From Zobellia uliginosa (GTDB lineage Bacteria; Bacteroidota; Bacteroidia; Flavobacteriales; Flavobacteriaceae), in the NCBI RefSeq assembly GCF_900156625.1, contig NZ_FTOB01000010.1, positions 1-64,000 on the forward strand: 64,000 nt of DNA, written 5' to 3'. How positions within the stretch are numbered: position 1 is the stretch's first letter; each line of letters begins with the position of its first letter. The translations under genes and the position numbers were made by a program. Under the pieces are notes generated by a model. The model was not told where the DNA came from and ran no database searches. It saw nothing but the letters and a program-made list of their open reading frames with translations. Positions 1 through 8,700 of the stretch are shown here, one piece after another.

Positions 1-547
1 GTTGTCCATGCGGATCCTCTTTGGCTTTCCTTTTTTATTGATAAGGTGGTTCAGTACCCAGACAACGCGATTGCTGGTCAAGGAAAAGTCGACTTTCTAT
101 ATGAAGTGCTTCTCGATTAAAATTATCGATGACGTTGAACGACCTGAAGCGTCTCTTGTTTTCTAGGACATCGGTCACAAAGTCCATGCTCCAAGTGTGG
201 TTAAGTCCATCGGGTACCTCTAAGGGCTCTTTCACCCTTGCGGGCAAACGTTTCTTTACTTTTCTTCTCAAAGGTGGTCCAAGGGCCTTGTACACACGGT
301 GGACCCCTTTATGGTTTCATGGCTTCCCTTCATTGCGCAAACGGTCGTAGGCCTCGCAAAAGCCTTCCTCCGAATGTTCTTTTGTCTTTTGCCGCAAGGC
401 ATCCTCTATCTCGGTATCGTCCTTTGGAAAAGGTTTATAATAGTAGACGCTCTTGCTCATATTCAATACACGGCACGCCCTGCTGATACCGTAATGAACA
501 AGTTCTTTGGCGACACTGCGCTTACGGCAAGGCTTCAGAGCTTTTTT
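1..547 (-). pseudogene. IS3-family transposase OrfB, broken and partial
   Basis: Read on the minus strand, the frame starting in the A-run at 542-547 gives a recognisable IS3 OrfB N-terminus (KELVHYGISRACRVLNMSKS), then the helix-turn-helix and HTWSMDFV, the start of the DDE integrase core. Two lesions interrupt it. At 317-319 a TGA stands where the family has TGG (W in GKPWNHKG). At 94-96 an extra T on the plus strand shifts the frame just after REALHIE; removing it restores [18 protein letters not shown]. The rest of the catalytic domain lies outside the window. Confidence 0.8.
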
Positions 548-800
548 CGATGATTTCCTTCGCCATTTGATGGTCCAAAGCCAAGTTGGCGTACATCTGC
601 TTGAGCTTTCGGTTCTCTTCTTCCAGTTCCTTTATGCGCCTGAGCTCCTTGTCGCTCATTCCGGCGTACTTCGAACGCCACATGTAGAAAGCGGCCGAAC
701 TCACACCGTGTTCACGGGTTATATCCGCAACGGTCTTGCCATTATCGAACTCTTTTAAAATCTCTGCGATCTGCGGGGGTGAAAATCTACTCTTCCTCAT
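522..800 (-). CDS. IS3-family transposase OrfA (HTH protein)
   Basis: This 92-residue protein starts MRKSRFSPPQIAEILKEF and carries the helix-turn-helix of IS3 OrfA proteins (residues about 8-45) followed by a leucine-zipper-like segment (ELEEENRKLKQMYANL). Family members normally end shortly after IIEKK with a -1 slippage site on a run of A. Here the run (plus strand T542-547) has six A, so orfA reads on through SSEALP and orfB is in the +1 instead of the -1 frame. One lost A would explain this. The reading frame itself is otherwise intact. Confidence 0.8.
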   Translation of the reverse strand: MRKSRFSPPQIAEILKEFDNGKTVADITREHGVSSAAFYMWRSKYAGMSDKELRRIKELEEENRKLKQMYANLALDHQMAKEIIEKSSEALP

Positions 801-849
801 AATAACGTTTAAAATTAAGATTACTATTCTACTTTTAAACAGTTCGGTT

Positions 850-2079
850 TTAAGGGAAGCTTACAGGTTCACTTTTTGTAGTCAGTTGTAGGCCAAAATT
901 CTTGGATTTAGCATATTGAACGAGGTAATTGAAATCGTTTTCATCAATTGAAGGACAATATAAATTTAGTCTCTTGTAAAGATCCTGAAGATTATCAGTA
1001 TTAAATTTGATAGCGTTCTGTATCATATAACCTTCAAAAATAGTCCCAATTGTTTTATAATAAAAATTCTCTAATAAACTAAGATTGTTAGGAGTACTAC
1101 TAACGAAAGAAAAGCCAGACAGATTAATTACTTCTAAAAGTCTTGGTATATAAAACTCATGTGGTGTTTCGACTTCATTAACTAAATGAAAATAGTCCCC
1201 TTCTATATTTTGAATACAAATCTGGTAAAGTATTTTGGCCGCGAAGTCTACAGGAACAATATTTAATCCGGCATTTTTATTGACCATTATTCGTAAATTT
1301 ACTTTTAATGGAATGTTGTAGATGTCTTCAGTATAATTTAGTTGTTTTATTTTCCATCTTAGAAAAAAGGCAGCCCAGCTATAAAAAACATCAAATTTAT
1401 TAATAGCTCCTTTCTTTTGCTCGATTAATCGGCCACAAATTGTAGAAGGCCTGAATATTCGACATCTAATTCCTGTGCGTTGTTGAAACGTTCTTACCAA
1501 AAGCTCACCCTCTAACTTACTTTTTTCATATGGGTTTCTGAATTCTTGATCCAAATTCGTATAATCTGGTTTAACATCTCCGTAGGTTTTTCCACAAGCA
1601 TAAGCAGTACTAACATAACCAAACTCCTTAACAATCAGGCTTGATACTAATTCTAATATTTTTGACGTGCCTATTACATTTGTTCTGTTTAGCCATTCTC
1701 TGGTTTTAGCATTGTCTCTAAAATCGGTAGAAGCGGCGATATGTAAGAAGTAATCTATCCGTTTCCCAACTAGTTTTCTGTACTCTGTACTATTGATTAG
1801 TTCATCAGTCGACAGATCGATATTGATACAACGAATATTTGTACGTAAAAATGATAGTATCAAAGGAAAATTATTCGGACTCATTGACAAATAATCCATT
1901 CCGTCATTAAGAAGTATGTCTTCAATACGTTCTGATAATGACTGATCATAAGATGCGCGTCCTAAAATAAAAATTTCGAGAGTATCAAGATTATCAAGAT
2001 GGTCTTTGATGATCTCAAAAAAAACATGTCGGCCTAAGTGCCCTGTTACGCCTGTTAAAGCAAATACTTTTTGTTTCAT
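850..2079 (-). CDS. NAD(P)-dependent SDR, thioester-reductase / male-sterility type
   Basis: This 409-residue extended short-chain dehydrogenase/reductase has the N-terminal nucleotide-binding motif GVTGHLG (residues about 9-15), the active-site serine/threonine stretch YVSTAYACG and the catalytic pair in NPYEKSKLEGE. The overall pattern (family NAD_binding_4) is that of reductases acting on carrier-bound or CoA-bound acyl thioesters, or of related sugar epimerases. The substrate cannot be told, since no carrier protein or synthetase lies nearby. The gene is clearly richer in A and T than the genes further right, and it is bounded by an IS and a non-coding stretch, which suggests acquisition. 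Its stop codon abuts the IS edge, so the natural C-terminus may have been altered. Confidence 0.7.
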   Translation of the reverse strand: MKQKVFALTGVTGHLGRHVFFEIIKDHLDNLDTLEIFILGRASYDQSLSERIEDILLNDGMDYLSMSPNNFPLILSFLRTNIRCINIDLSTDELINSTEYRKLVGKRIDYFLHIAASTDFRDNAKTREWLNRTNVIGTSKILELVSSLIVKEFGYVSTAYACGKTYGDVKPDYTNLDQEFRNPYEKSKLEGELLVRTFQQRTGIRCRIFRPSTICGRLIEQKKGAINKFDVFYSWAAFFLRWKIKQLNYTEDIYNIPLKVNLRIMVNKNAGLNIVPVDFAAKILYQICIQNIEGDYFHLVNEVETPHEFYIPRLLEVINLSGFSFVSSTPNNLSLLENFYYKTIGTIFEGYMIQNAIKFNTDNLQDLYKRLNLYCPSIDENDFNYLVQYAKSKNFGLQLTTKSEPVSFP

Positions 2080-3147
2080 TTTAAAGTAGATTTTGGGTAG
2101 ATTAAGATTATATCCTTATTAATTTTCGTAATAAATGTTTGGAATTATTATGTGCGCTATATTTAAAAAACTATTATTTCTTTTGTGAAAACCTCATATT
2201 TAGAGTTCGTATTTCGGTGCTTTATTAGATCCTTTAAGACTAAACTCCGTTAAATACAACTATTTTTTTTTCGAAACCTCTCTATGCTATATTAGTATTG
2301 ATTGCTTTAGCAAGAAAGAATTCTTTTATACATATGCCTCTGGTGTTGGTGAATACATAATATGTATTCATGTTATGGCACTCGAATTGATTTGTTTTAT
2401 AGGGTACACAGTTTAGTGTTGCAATGCTGAACGCTACTGTTTTTTAAATACAAATAGATTTTGTTTTTTAATTTTTTTTGATCCAAAAATGCCAGAATAC
2501 CTATTAAAATTTGATGCCTTAGTTTGTTCATAATGTTATTGTGTAAGAGATTTTTATATTCTTGCTTGTTTTTTTATTATGGTCTGATTAAGTCTTAAGC
2601 GTATTGATTATAATTCCGTTTTACTATTCTAGTTGTATCAAAAGTAACATTTCTTACACTTTATGTGAGAATATATTGTTGTGGTAAACTTATGGAAGTA
2701 CTTAAGGAAATGACATCCTGAAAAAAAACGATTTTTATATCATGGTTTATAATGGTTAAATGTTGTGGTTTACCCTTATTTATTTTATAACACTGTTGGA
2801 AGTGTTTTATAGATGATTTTAAAAATAGAATCCAAAAGAAACTATAACTAGAAAATTAAACTTTCATTTATAGCCACATTCATTTACTTAAGACTTTAAC
2901 CTTATAATTACCTCAATTTTGTAAAGAACAAAAATGCATTCCGTTGATGATCGTCTTGCATTCTTGGATGGAGTTTCCATTACAGAAGTAAATCGGCGTC
3001 TAATACAAGAAGATAGAATAACAGGCTAACTTGAGTTGGTGTAATAGATGATTTACAATTGCAATTGGATGATGACCATGATTGTTGTCAAATGAGTTTT
3101 TTTGACCTAAAGAGAAGAATTCTTATTAATCTAACTATTTCAAAGAA
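2080..3147. other. AT-rich stretch without a convincing gene
   Basis: About 1.07 kb between the SDR start and the duplicated block is very AT-rich with many stop codons in all frames. The only tidy short frame is 2934-3029 (plus, 31 codons, MHSVDDRLAFLDGVSI...), which I do not recognise and which lacks obvious neighbours or a clear ribosome-binding site. It may be debris of a former gene. I see no tRNA, array or clear repeat here. The stretch ends abruptly at 3148, where DNA homologous to 10456 onward begins. Confidence 0.5.
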
Positions 3148-3201
3148 AGATTTCGATTGACCGACGTAGACGGACGTGTAATGAAGGATATTCTAACCTG
3201 A
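3148..3201 (+). pseudogene. 3' remnant of a DUF1501 gene
   Basis: Codons 3148-3201 read RFRLTDVDGRVMKDILT then stop, almost the same as the last residues of the intact DUF1501 protein at 9013-10509 (RFRLTDVHGHVMKDILS). Nothing upstream of 3148 continues the homology. This is the tail of a lost second DUF1501 gene and marks the left edge of the duplicated block. Confidence 0.85.
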
Positions 3202-3273
3202 TTTCTTCTGTGGTTGGAAAGGCTTAAGACCGTATCATTGGGCTTAGGGGCTACCACGGCCTAAGAAAGTGTA

Positions 3274-3357
3274 AGGGGCAATGCAGAACCATGTGGTTCT
3301 GCATTGCCCCTGTCTATTTGTACTGGCGATGCTTCGCGCGGCCAGAATCGGTTTTTT
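3274..3357 (+). terminator. Two-hairpin terminator region, copy 1
   Basis: An 18-bp perfect inverted repeat (AGGGGCAATGCAGAACCA, 3274-3291, pairing with 3294-3311) is followed by a small stem (CTGGC 3323-3327 with GCCAG 3341-3345) and a six-T run (3352-3357). It lies between the DUF1501 remnant (plus) and thuA (minus), a convergent junction, and so could act in both directions. The same arrangement occurs at 10582-10665, with a compensated base-pair change in the long stem. Confidence 0.65.
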
Positions 3358-3442
3358 GTCTTGTTTATGGTAGTGGAAATACAGAAAGTATCCTTGTACA
3401 AGTCAAAAGAACCCTAGTTTAATACAGCGATTTTAAATTCCT

Positions 3443-4363
3443 TTATTTTCCAATAGGGGAGTCGTCGCATTTTAAGTCGCCGACAACATACTGTAGGCCA
3501 TCCAAGAAAAACTGAAGTAGCTCTGGGTGGTCTAAACTTTGGGCATTATGTGAAGGGGAGCTATAGAAAACACGGCCTTTGCCATGTCTTTTGATCCAAG
3601 AAACATAGTTCTTGTCATTTGTAACCGTATGGCGTATTCCTTCGATCTTGTTAGTATCGATATAGAGCAAGGGTCTAAAGTTGTAATCGAAGTAGGCGTT
3701 CTTGAAAAAGTAGGGCTCGTCTACATGGGTAAGGCCGTTTCCTTTAAAGGCCTGTACTAAGGGATGGTTTGGATCTACTTCCTTAACGTGCATTTCCTGC
3801 TGTTTCGGATGGTAGTCAAAGCTACCGCCGGTCATTTTGCTGAATTCCATAGAGTTGTTCTGTACAACAATGGCGCCGTGTAAGATCATCAGTCCGCCAC
3901 CCTTGGCTACATAATCGAGCAGGTTTTTTTCGTATTGGGCCGATTTGGCTGCTATTTCTTGGGCCGAGAAGGAAGTGTTGTCTTCCAATAAATCGGAAAA
4001 CAGGTCCCTTTTTTTGCCTCTAGGATTGCAGTTATTAAATACAACTGCGTCGTATTTTTTTAGGTTTTTTTTGTCGAAATTCTCAATGTCGTATCCGACA
4101 TGTACTTCGAAGGCATTGGTTTTCTTACCTAAAATTTTAAGCATTTCCGCGTTGTGCGGAATGGTCCAATGGTCAAAGCCGGTAGCCTTTGAAAAGACCA
4201 GAATTTTCTTTTTTGATACGTCTTTTACGGTAGTTTCAGATGGGGCGATTTGCTCTATCTTGGCCAGCCATTCGTCGGTAATTTTGAAATTTTCCCGTTG
4301 TTGGGCAAAAATGAAACCGGTAACAAGTAAAAATAAGGCGGTAATGGTAATGTTTGTTTTCAT
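3443..4363 (-). CDS. ThuA-domain secreted protein, copy 1
   Basis: This 306-residue protein has a signal peptide (MKTNITITALFLLVTGFIFA) and a ThuA-like domain, a glutamine-amidotransferase-like fold named after a Rhizobium trehalose-utilisation gene. Visible family features are KKILVFSKATGFDHWTIPHN near residue 50, the GGGLMILHGA stretch, and FYSSPSHNAQSLDHPELLQF at the C-terminus. Members of this family in Bacteroidetes and Planctomycetes often sit beside Gfo/Idh/MocA oxidoreductases and DUF1080-type glycosidases, which suggests a role in periplasmic handling of keto-sugars. The biochemical activity is not established. The gene lies 15 bp downstream of lacI on the same strand and is probably co-transcribed with it. 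A close paralogue is at 10751-11665. Confidence 0.8.
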   Translation of the reverse strand: MKTNITITALFLLVTGFIFAQQRENFKITDEWLAKIEQIAPSETTVKDVSKKKILVFSKATGFDHWTIPHNAEMLKILGKKTNAFEVHVGYDIENFDKKNLKKYDAVVFNNCNPRGKKRDLFSDLLEDNTSFSAQEIAAKSAQYEKNLLDYVAKGGGLMILHGAIVVQNNSMEFSKMTGGSFDYHPKQQEMHVKEVDPNHPLVQAFKGNGLTHVDEPYFFKNAYFDYNFRPLLYIDTNKIEGIRHTVTNDKNYVSWIKRHGKGRVFYSSPSHNAQSLDHPELLQFFLDGLQYVVGDLKCDDSPIGK

Positions 4364-4378
4364 GGGTAATGTGTGTCT

Positions 4379-5395
4379 TTAGATTTGGGTAGATTCCCTA
4401 GCTATTAATTTATGTTTAATGATAATTTGATCTGCGGATTGAATGTTTATCGACCCGTTCAAATGGCTGATGATGCTTTGTCCTGCAAGAATGCCCATTT
4501 TGTAGCCCGGGTATTCAATTGTGGAAAGGTTGGGTGATATGACCTCGGAGACGGGGTCGTTGTTGAACCCGATGATTTTGATGTCCTCAGGAATACGGAA
4601 TCCCTCTTTTTTAAGCTCTTTGATGCAGTTTACCGCAAAGGTGTCGTTGGAAACGAATATACCGTCTACCTTATGTTTCGAAGCCTTTATATAGGCCACG
4701 AACTCTTGAACCTTATAAATGTTCAAGTCGCTTTCGATAATGTTTTCGGGCCTGACCGGAAGCTTGTTTTTATACAGGGCCCTTTTGTATCCTTCCAGAC
4801 GATCGGTATAAACGTTTCGTCTTAAGCTACCGGTAATATGTACGATATTTTTACAACCTTTTTCTATGAGATGCCGTGTGGCGTCGTATCCGGCGGCTTC
4901 GTTATCTATGGAAATCGTGGGGCAATTGGGTAGGTCGCAAAGCCTATCGAAAAACAAAAGCGGTATTTTTCTATCGGTATAGGTCGTGAAGTGGTCGTAG
5001 TTCTCCGTTTCATAGGCCAAGGAGACCAAAAGGGCGTCGATCCCACTATCAAAAAGCGTTTTTGCATTGAGTTTTTCCTTTTCCTGCGATTCCAAGGACT
5101 GGCTAATGACCAGGTTGTAGCCGAAATTATTGGCTATTTTCTCTATGCCCGATAATACGGTAGACATAAAAATGGAATTGAGCTTGGGCACGATGACCCC
5201 AATGGTTTTGGACCGTTGCTTGCTAAGGTTGGCGGCAAACTTATTGGTTCTATAGCCGGTTTCCCTGGCGACGGACAAGACTTTGTCCTTTGTCTTTTGG
5301 CTGATGGCCGGATGGTCGTTCAGACTACGACTTACGGTGGCAGGAGATATATTCAGCTTTTGGGCCAAGTCGTATATCGTTATTTTTTTAGCCAT
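4379..5395 (-). CDS. LacI-family transcriptional regulator, copy 1
   Basis: This 338-residue regulator has the LacI helix-turn-helix at residues 4-25 (ITIYDLAQKLNISPATVSRS), the hinge helix near residue 55 (NKFAANLSKQ) and a periplasmic-binding-protein-like ligand domain that ends GILAGQSIISHL. It very likely represses the divergent operon, because a LacI-type palindrome overlaps the -33 element at 5554-5567. Residues 1-43, covering the DNA-reading head, are identical to those of the second copy at 11681-12697, so both should bind the same operators. Differences are spread through the ligand domain. The inducer is unknown but is probably a sugar or uronate from the local locus. Confidence 0.9.
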   Translation of the reverse strand: MAKKITIYDLAQKLNISPATVSRSLNDHPAISQKTKDKVLSVARETGYRTNKFAANLSKQRSKTIGVIVPKLNSIFMSTVLSGIEKIANNFGYNLVISQSLESQEKEKLNAKTLFDSGIDALLVSLAYETENYDHFTTYTDRKIPLLFFDRLCDLPNCPTISIDNEAAGYDATRHLIEKGCKNIVHITGSLRRNVYTDRLEGYKRALYKNKLPVRPENIIESDLNIYKVQEFVAYIKASKHKVDGIFVSNDTFAVNCIKELKKEGFRIPEDIKIIGFNNDPVSEVISPNLSTIEYPGYKMGILAGQSIISHLNGSINIQSADQIIIKHKLIARESTQI

Positions 5396-5416
5396 TTTGG
5401 AGAGTGCAATGTTACT

Positions 5417-5436
5417 GCAACAATATTACGCAACAA
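5417..5436. promoter_or_regulatory. 13-bp-period direct repeat upstream of lacI copy 1
   Basis: GCAACAA occurs twice (5417-5423 and 5430-5436) with the 6-bp spacer TATTAC, 22 bp upstream of the lacI start. The half-site resembles the CGCAA arm of the LacI operator. The arrangement is kept exactly in copy 2 (12718-12737), so it may serve autoregulation of lacI. Confidence 0.5.
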
Positions 5437-5553
5437 TTTTTAATGAGCAATAAAATGAAAGTTTTTTTTAAATAAAAAATCAATAAATACGTTTTTATCC
5501 TACAAATCACACTGATTTTTTGATAAAATCATTAAATATTTAGAAAATATTTG

Positions 5554-5592
5554 CGCAATCGGTTGCGTGATATTTAAAAAATTATAGTTTTG
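5554..5592 (+). promoter_or_regulatory. LacI operator overlapping a Bacteroidetes promoter, copy 1
   Basis: The palindrome CGCAATCGGTTGCG (5554-5567) has perfect CGCAA/TTGCG arms, typical of LacI-family sites. Its TTG (5563-5565) can serve as the -33 element, with 19 bp to a -7 box TAGTTTTG (5585-5592). LacI bound here would block sigma factor access. Today the promoter points at the SusD remnant and the DUF1553/DUF1501 genes. Confidence 0.75.
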
Positions 5593-5636
5593 TTTTTTTT
5601 GCAATCAATACCAATCAAACCAAATTATTTCTTTTC

Positions 5637-5771
5637 GATAAGACGGTTCTCGGCAATCCTTTTGCGGGACTTACTATCGAGCCTTTTAATAACCTGTTCC
5701 CTATCCCATTTGCCGAAATAGAGCTAAATACCTTAGGGGAACTCGAGCAGAACCCAGGATACGTTAATTAA
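5637..5771 (+). pseudogene. 3' remnant of a susD gene
   Basis: An open frame from 5637 to the TAA at 5769-5771 reads DKTVLGNPFAGLTIEPFNN, then LFPIPFAEIELNTLGELEQ and NPGYVN. The ending 'LFPIP..EI..N....QNPGY' is the hallmark C-terminus of SusD/RagB glycan-binding lipoproteins. The rest of the gene and any susC are missing, and the promoter sits only about 45 bp upstream. The tail does not match the C-terminus of the intact SusD at 16097-17953, so it belonged to a different SusC/D pair. The following DUF1553 gene starts 28 bp after its stop, as expected for an ancestral operon. Confidence 0.8.
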
Positions 5772-5799
5772 ATTGTATTTTAGACTAAAGAAGAGAACT

Positions 5800-8700
5800 A
5801 TGCCTTTGAATGAGAATAAGTTGATTTCATTAAATAGATGCCTTGAGCGTACAAAGTCGGTTTTGTTTGTTGCTTTTCTAATTTTAATGGCATCGGCATG
5901 TTCCGATAAGGCTTATGAAAAATATGCCGATGTCCTTCCTGAAAAAGTTGATTTTAATTACCATATAAAACCTATACTTTCCGATCGATGTTTTACTTGT
6001 CATGGGCCCGATAAAAATGGGGTTAAGGCAGGCTTGAGATTGGATATTCCCGAAGGGGCATTGAAAAAGACGCTCGAATCGGGAGGGCATGCCTTTGTTC
6101 CCGGAAGTATTGGAAAAAGTAGGGCCTATCAAAGAATGGTTTCGGATGACCCCGAATTACGGATGCCCCCGCCGAAGTTCAATCTGTCTATGACCGAATT
6201 TGAAATCGCCATGATTGCAAAATGGATCGACCAAGGGGCGGAGTACAAGCCGCACTGGTCTTATGCAAGCCTGAAAAAGACTTCGGTGCCCAAAGTGAAG
6301 AATGAGGATTGGTTGCAGAACCCTATAGATAATTTTGTTCTGAAAAAACTGGAAAACAATGGGTTGAAGCCCAATGTTAAAGCGGATAAGGAATTATTGC
6401 TAAGAAGGCTTTCCCTTGATTTAACGGGACTTCCCCCTACCATAGATGAAATCGACGATTTTATGGCCGACGACAGTGACAAGGCCTATGAAAAGGTGGT
6501 CGATCGCCTGTTGTCATCTTCGCATTATGGGGAGCGAATGGCGGTAGAGTGGCTCGATATCGCACGCTATGCCGACTCCCATGGCTACTCCACCGACGGG
6601 GTGAGAACCATGTGGCCGTGGCGTGATTGGGTTATCGATGCATTCAATAGTAATATGCCGTACAATGATTTTATTACTTGGCAAGTGGCCGGCGATAAAT
6701 TTCCGAACGCCACACGTGAACAAAAGCTGGCAACGGCCTTTTTGAGAAATCAGAAACTAAATGCCGAAGGTGGTATCGTGTTGGAGGAATTTTTGGTCGA
6801 ATATGCGGCCGACCGTGCGGAAACCGTATCAACGGCCTTTTTGGGCTTGACGATGCAGTGCGCGAAATGCCATGACCATAAATATGACCAAATTTCCCAA
6901 AAGGAATATTTTCAATTTTTTAGTTTCTTCAACAGCGTCAATGAAAGGGGAATGACCCCTAATGATGGTAATTCGGGGCCACAGCTATTGCTGACTACCA
7001 AAGAGGTCGATGACCTTATAGCCTATATCGATTTTCAGGTCGATAGTTTGCAGAAAAAACTATCGCCTTTAAAAAGATCGCTGGATGTTGATAAATATAG
7101 CCACCCGAAATTGGATTTAAATGACGGCTTGCTAGTCGATATTTCATTCGAAAACAGCAATTCGAAAAAGGTCTATGATGCTAGTAGGGCTCAAAAAACC
7201 TATGAGGTAGGAGGTGAATTTGAACCGGTCAAAGGTAAGAAGGGAAAAGGGTTTAAGTTTACAGGGTATGACGTTCTTCGGATCAATGATACGAAGTTGG
7301 ACTTTGGTGTGTCGGATCCTTTTTCTTTTAGTTTCTGGGTCAATTCGCATCACGAGAACGAGTACATGCCCTTATTGATGCATGTTGGGGGTAAAAATGA
7401 CAATTATAAGGGGTATGAGATGACGGTCTTAAACGGCTATCCTAGCATACGGCTTATCAATAGTTTGCCGGCCAACATGATTTCGGTGCGTACGGAGAAG
7501 CCGCTCGCTAAAGATGAATGGGTGCATTTGACCTTTGTTTATGACGGGTCGGGAAGTGCCAGTGGTATTCAAATTTATAGCGATGGTAAAAAGTCGAAAA
7601 AGCAAGTGCTCTTAGATGAACTCACTAAAGCCATCTCCCGGGGTAATGGAAGGATGACCCTTGGAGGGAAAATCGATTATCAGGTCGAAGTAGACGGTTT
7701 TGGTCTAATGGATGACCTGAAAATTTACAATAGGGAGTTAAGCGAGGTTGAAGCCTTTGCTTTGTTCGAGGAAGCTAAAGTGGCTCCGGACAACTTCTCG
7801 AAAGAGGCGTTAAAAGAGCACTATTTGCTTACGGAGAGTAGTGAGCAAAAAGCGATAAGCAACAAGATTAAATCGCTTCGGAAAGAGAAAAATACCATAT
7901 TGGATACCGTTCCTACGGTTATGATAATGGGAGACCTTAAAGAGCCTAGGCCTACTTATATTCTTGATAGGGGAGCTTATGATATTCCCTTAGAGGAGGT
8001 TTCCGCAGGAACACCTGAGGATATTTTTCCCTTTACGGAAGAATTTCAACCCGATCGTTTGGGGTTGGCCAATTGGTTGGTCGATGAAAGAAATCCCTTG
8101 ACGGCAAGGGTGACCGTAAACCGTTATTGGCAATTATTGTTCGGTCAAGGTATCGTAAAAACGGTGGAAGATTTCGGTAACCAAGGGGCCTTGCCGCATC
8201 ATCCTGAATTATTGGATTATTTGGCCAAATCTTTTATCGATTCTGGGTGGGACGTCAAAAAAATGATGAAAACCATTGTAATGTCCGCTACCTATCAACA
8301 GTCGTCTAGAGTTCCCGTTGATGAAAGAAAAGATGATCCGGACAATGAAATGTTGGCCCGCGGTCCGAGCAACAGGCTGCAAGGGGAATTTATACGGGAT
8401 TTGGCCTTGGCATCGAGCGGCCTACTGGTTGATGAAATAGGAGGGGCTAGTGTAAAACCATACCAGCCCGAAGGGCTCTGGGAGGAAATTACGGGAAACT
8501 CGGTTTATTTAAGGTCTTATCGGGAAGATGAAGGGGATAAGCTGTATAGAAGGTCGCTTTATACGTTTTGGAGGAGGGCTTCGCCACCGCCTACGATGAC
8601 GATTTTCGATGCGCCCTCCAGGGATTACTGTATCGTGAAGAGGGCAGAGACCAACACTCCCTTACAGGCGCTCTCCTTGCTTAACGACCCTCAATTTGTG

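Larger units (their letters stand above)
1..840 (-). mobile_element. Decayed IS3-family insertion sequence, cut by the window edge
   Basis: The two-gene layout (small HTH orfA followed by an overlapping DDE integrase orfB) is that of the IS3 family. The element runs off the left end of the window, so only its orfA-side end is seen. That end lies between the orfA start (800) and the stop codon of the neighbouring reductase gene (850-852), and I could not fix the terminal inverted repeat. OrfB carries a nonsense codon and a frameshift, and the orfA/orfB slippery run appears to have lost one base, so this copy cannot make an active transposase on its own. Confidence 0.75.
3148..5594. repeat. Duplicated block, copy 1 (DUF1501 tail, terminator, thuA, lacI, promoter)
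   Basis: This segment is homologous, in the same orientation, to 10456-12895. It comprises the last 17 codons and stop of a DUF1501 gene, a long hairpin, thuA (minus), lacI (minus), and the lacI/operon divergent promoter region with its operator. The two LacI proteins differ at only 30 of 338 positions by my count. Homology begins sharply at 3148/10456 and fades just after the -7 box (5594/12895). The genes downstream of the two copies differ. Confidence 0.9.

Noticed and set aside
35-295. Free-standing 86-residue protein on the minus strand
   Set aside because: It is only the middle of IS3 OrfB between a nonsense codon and a frameshift.
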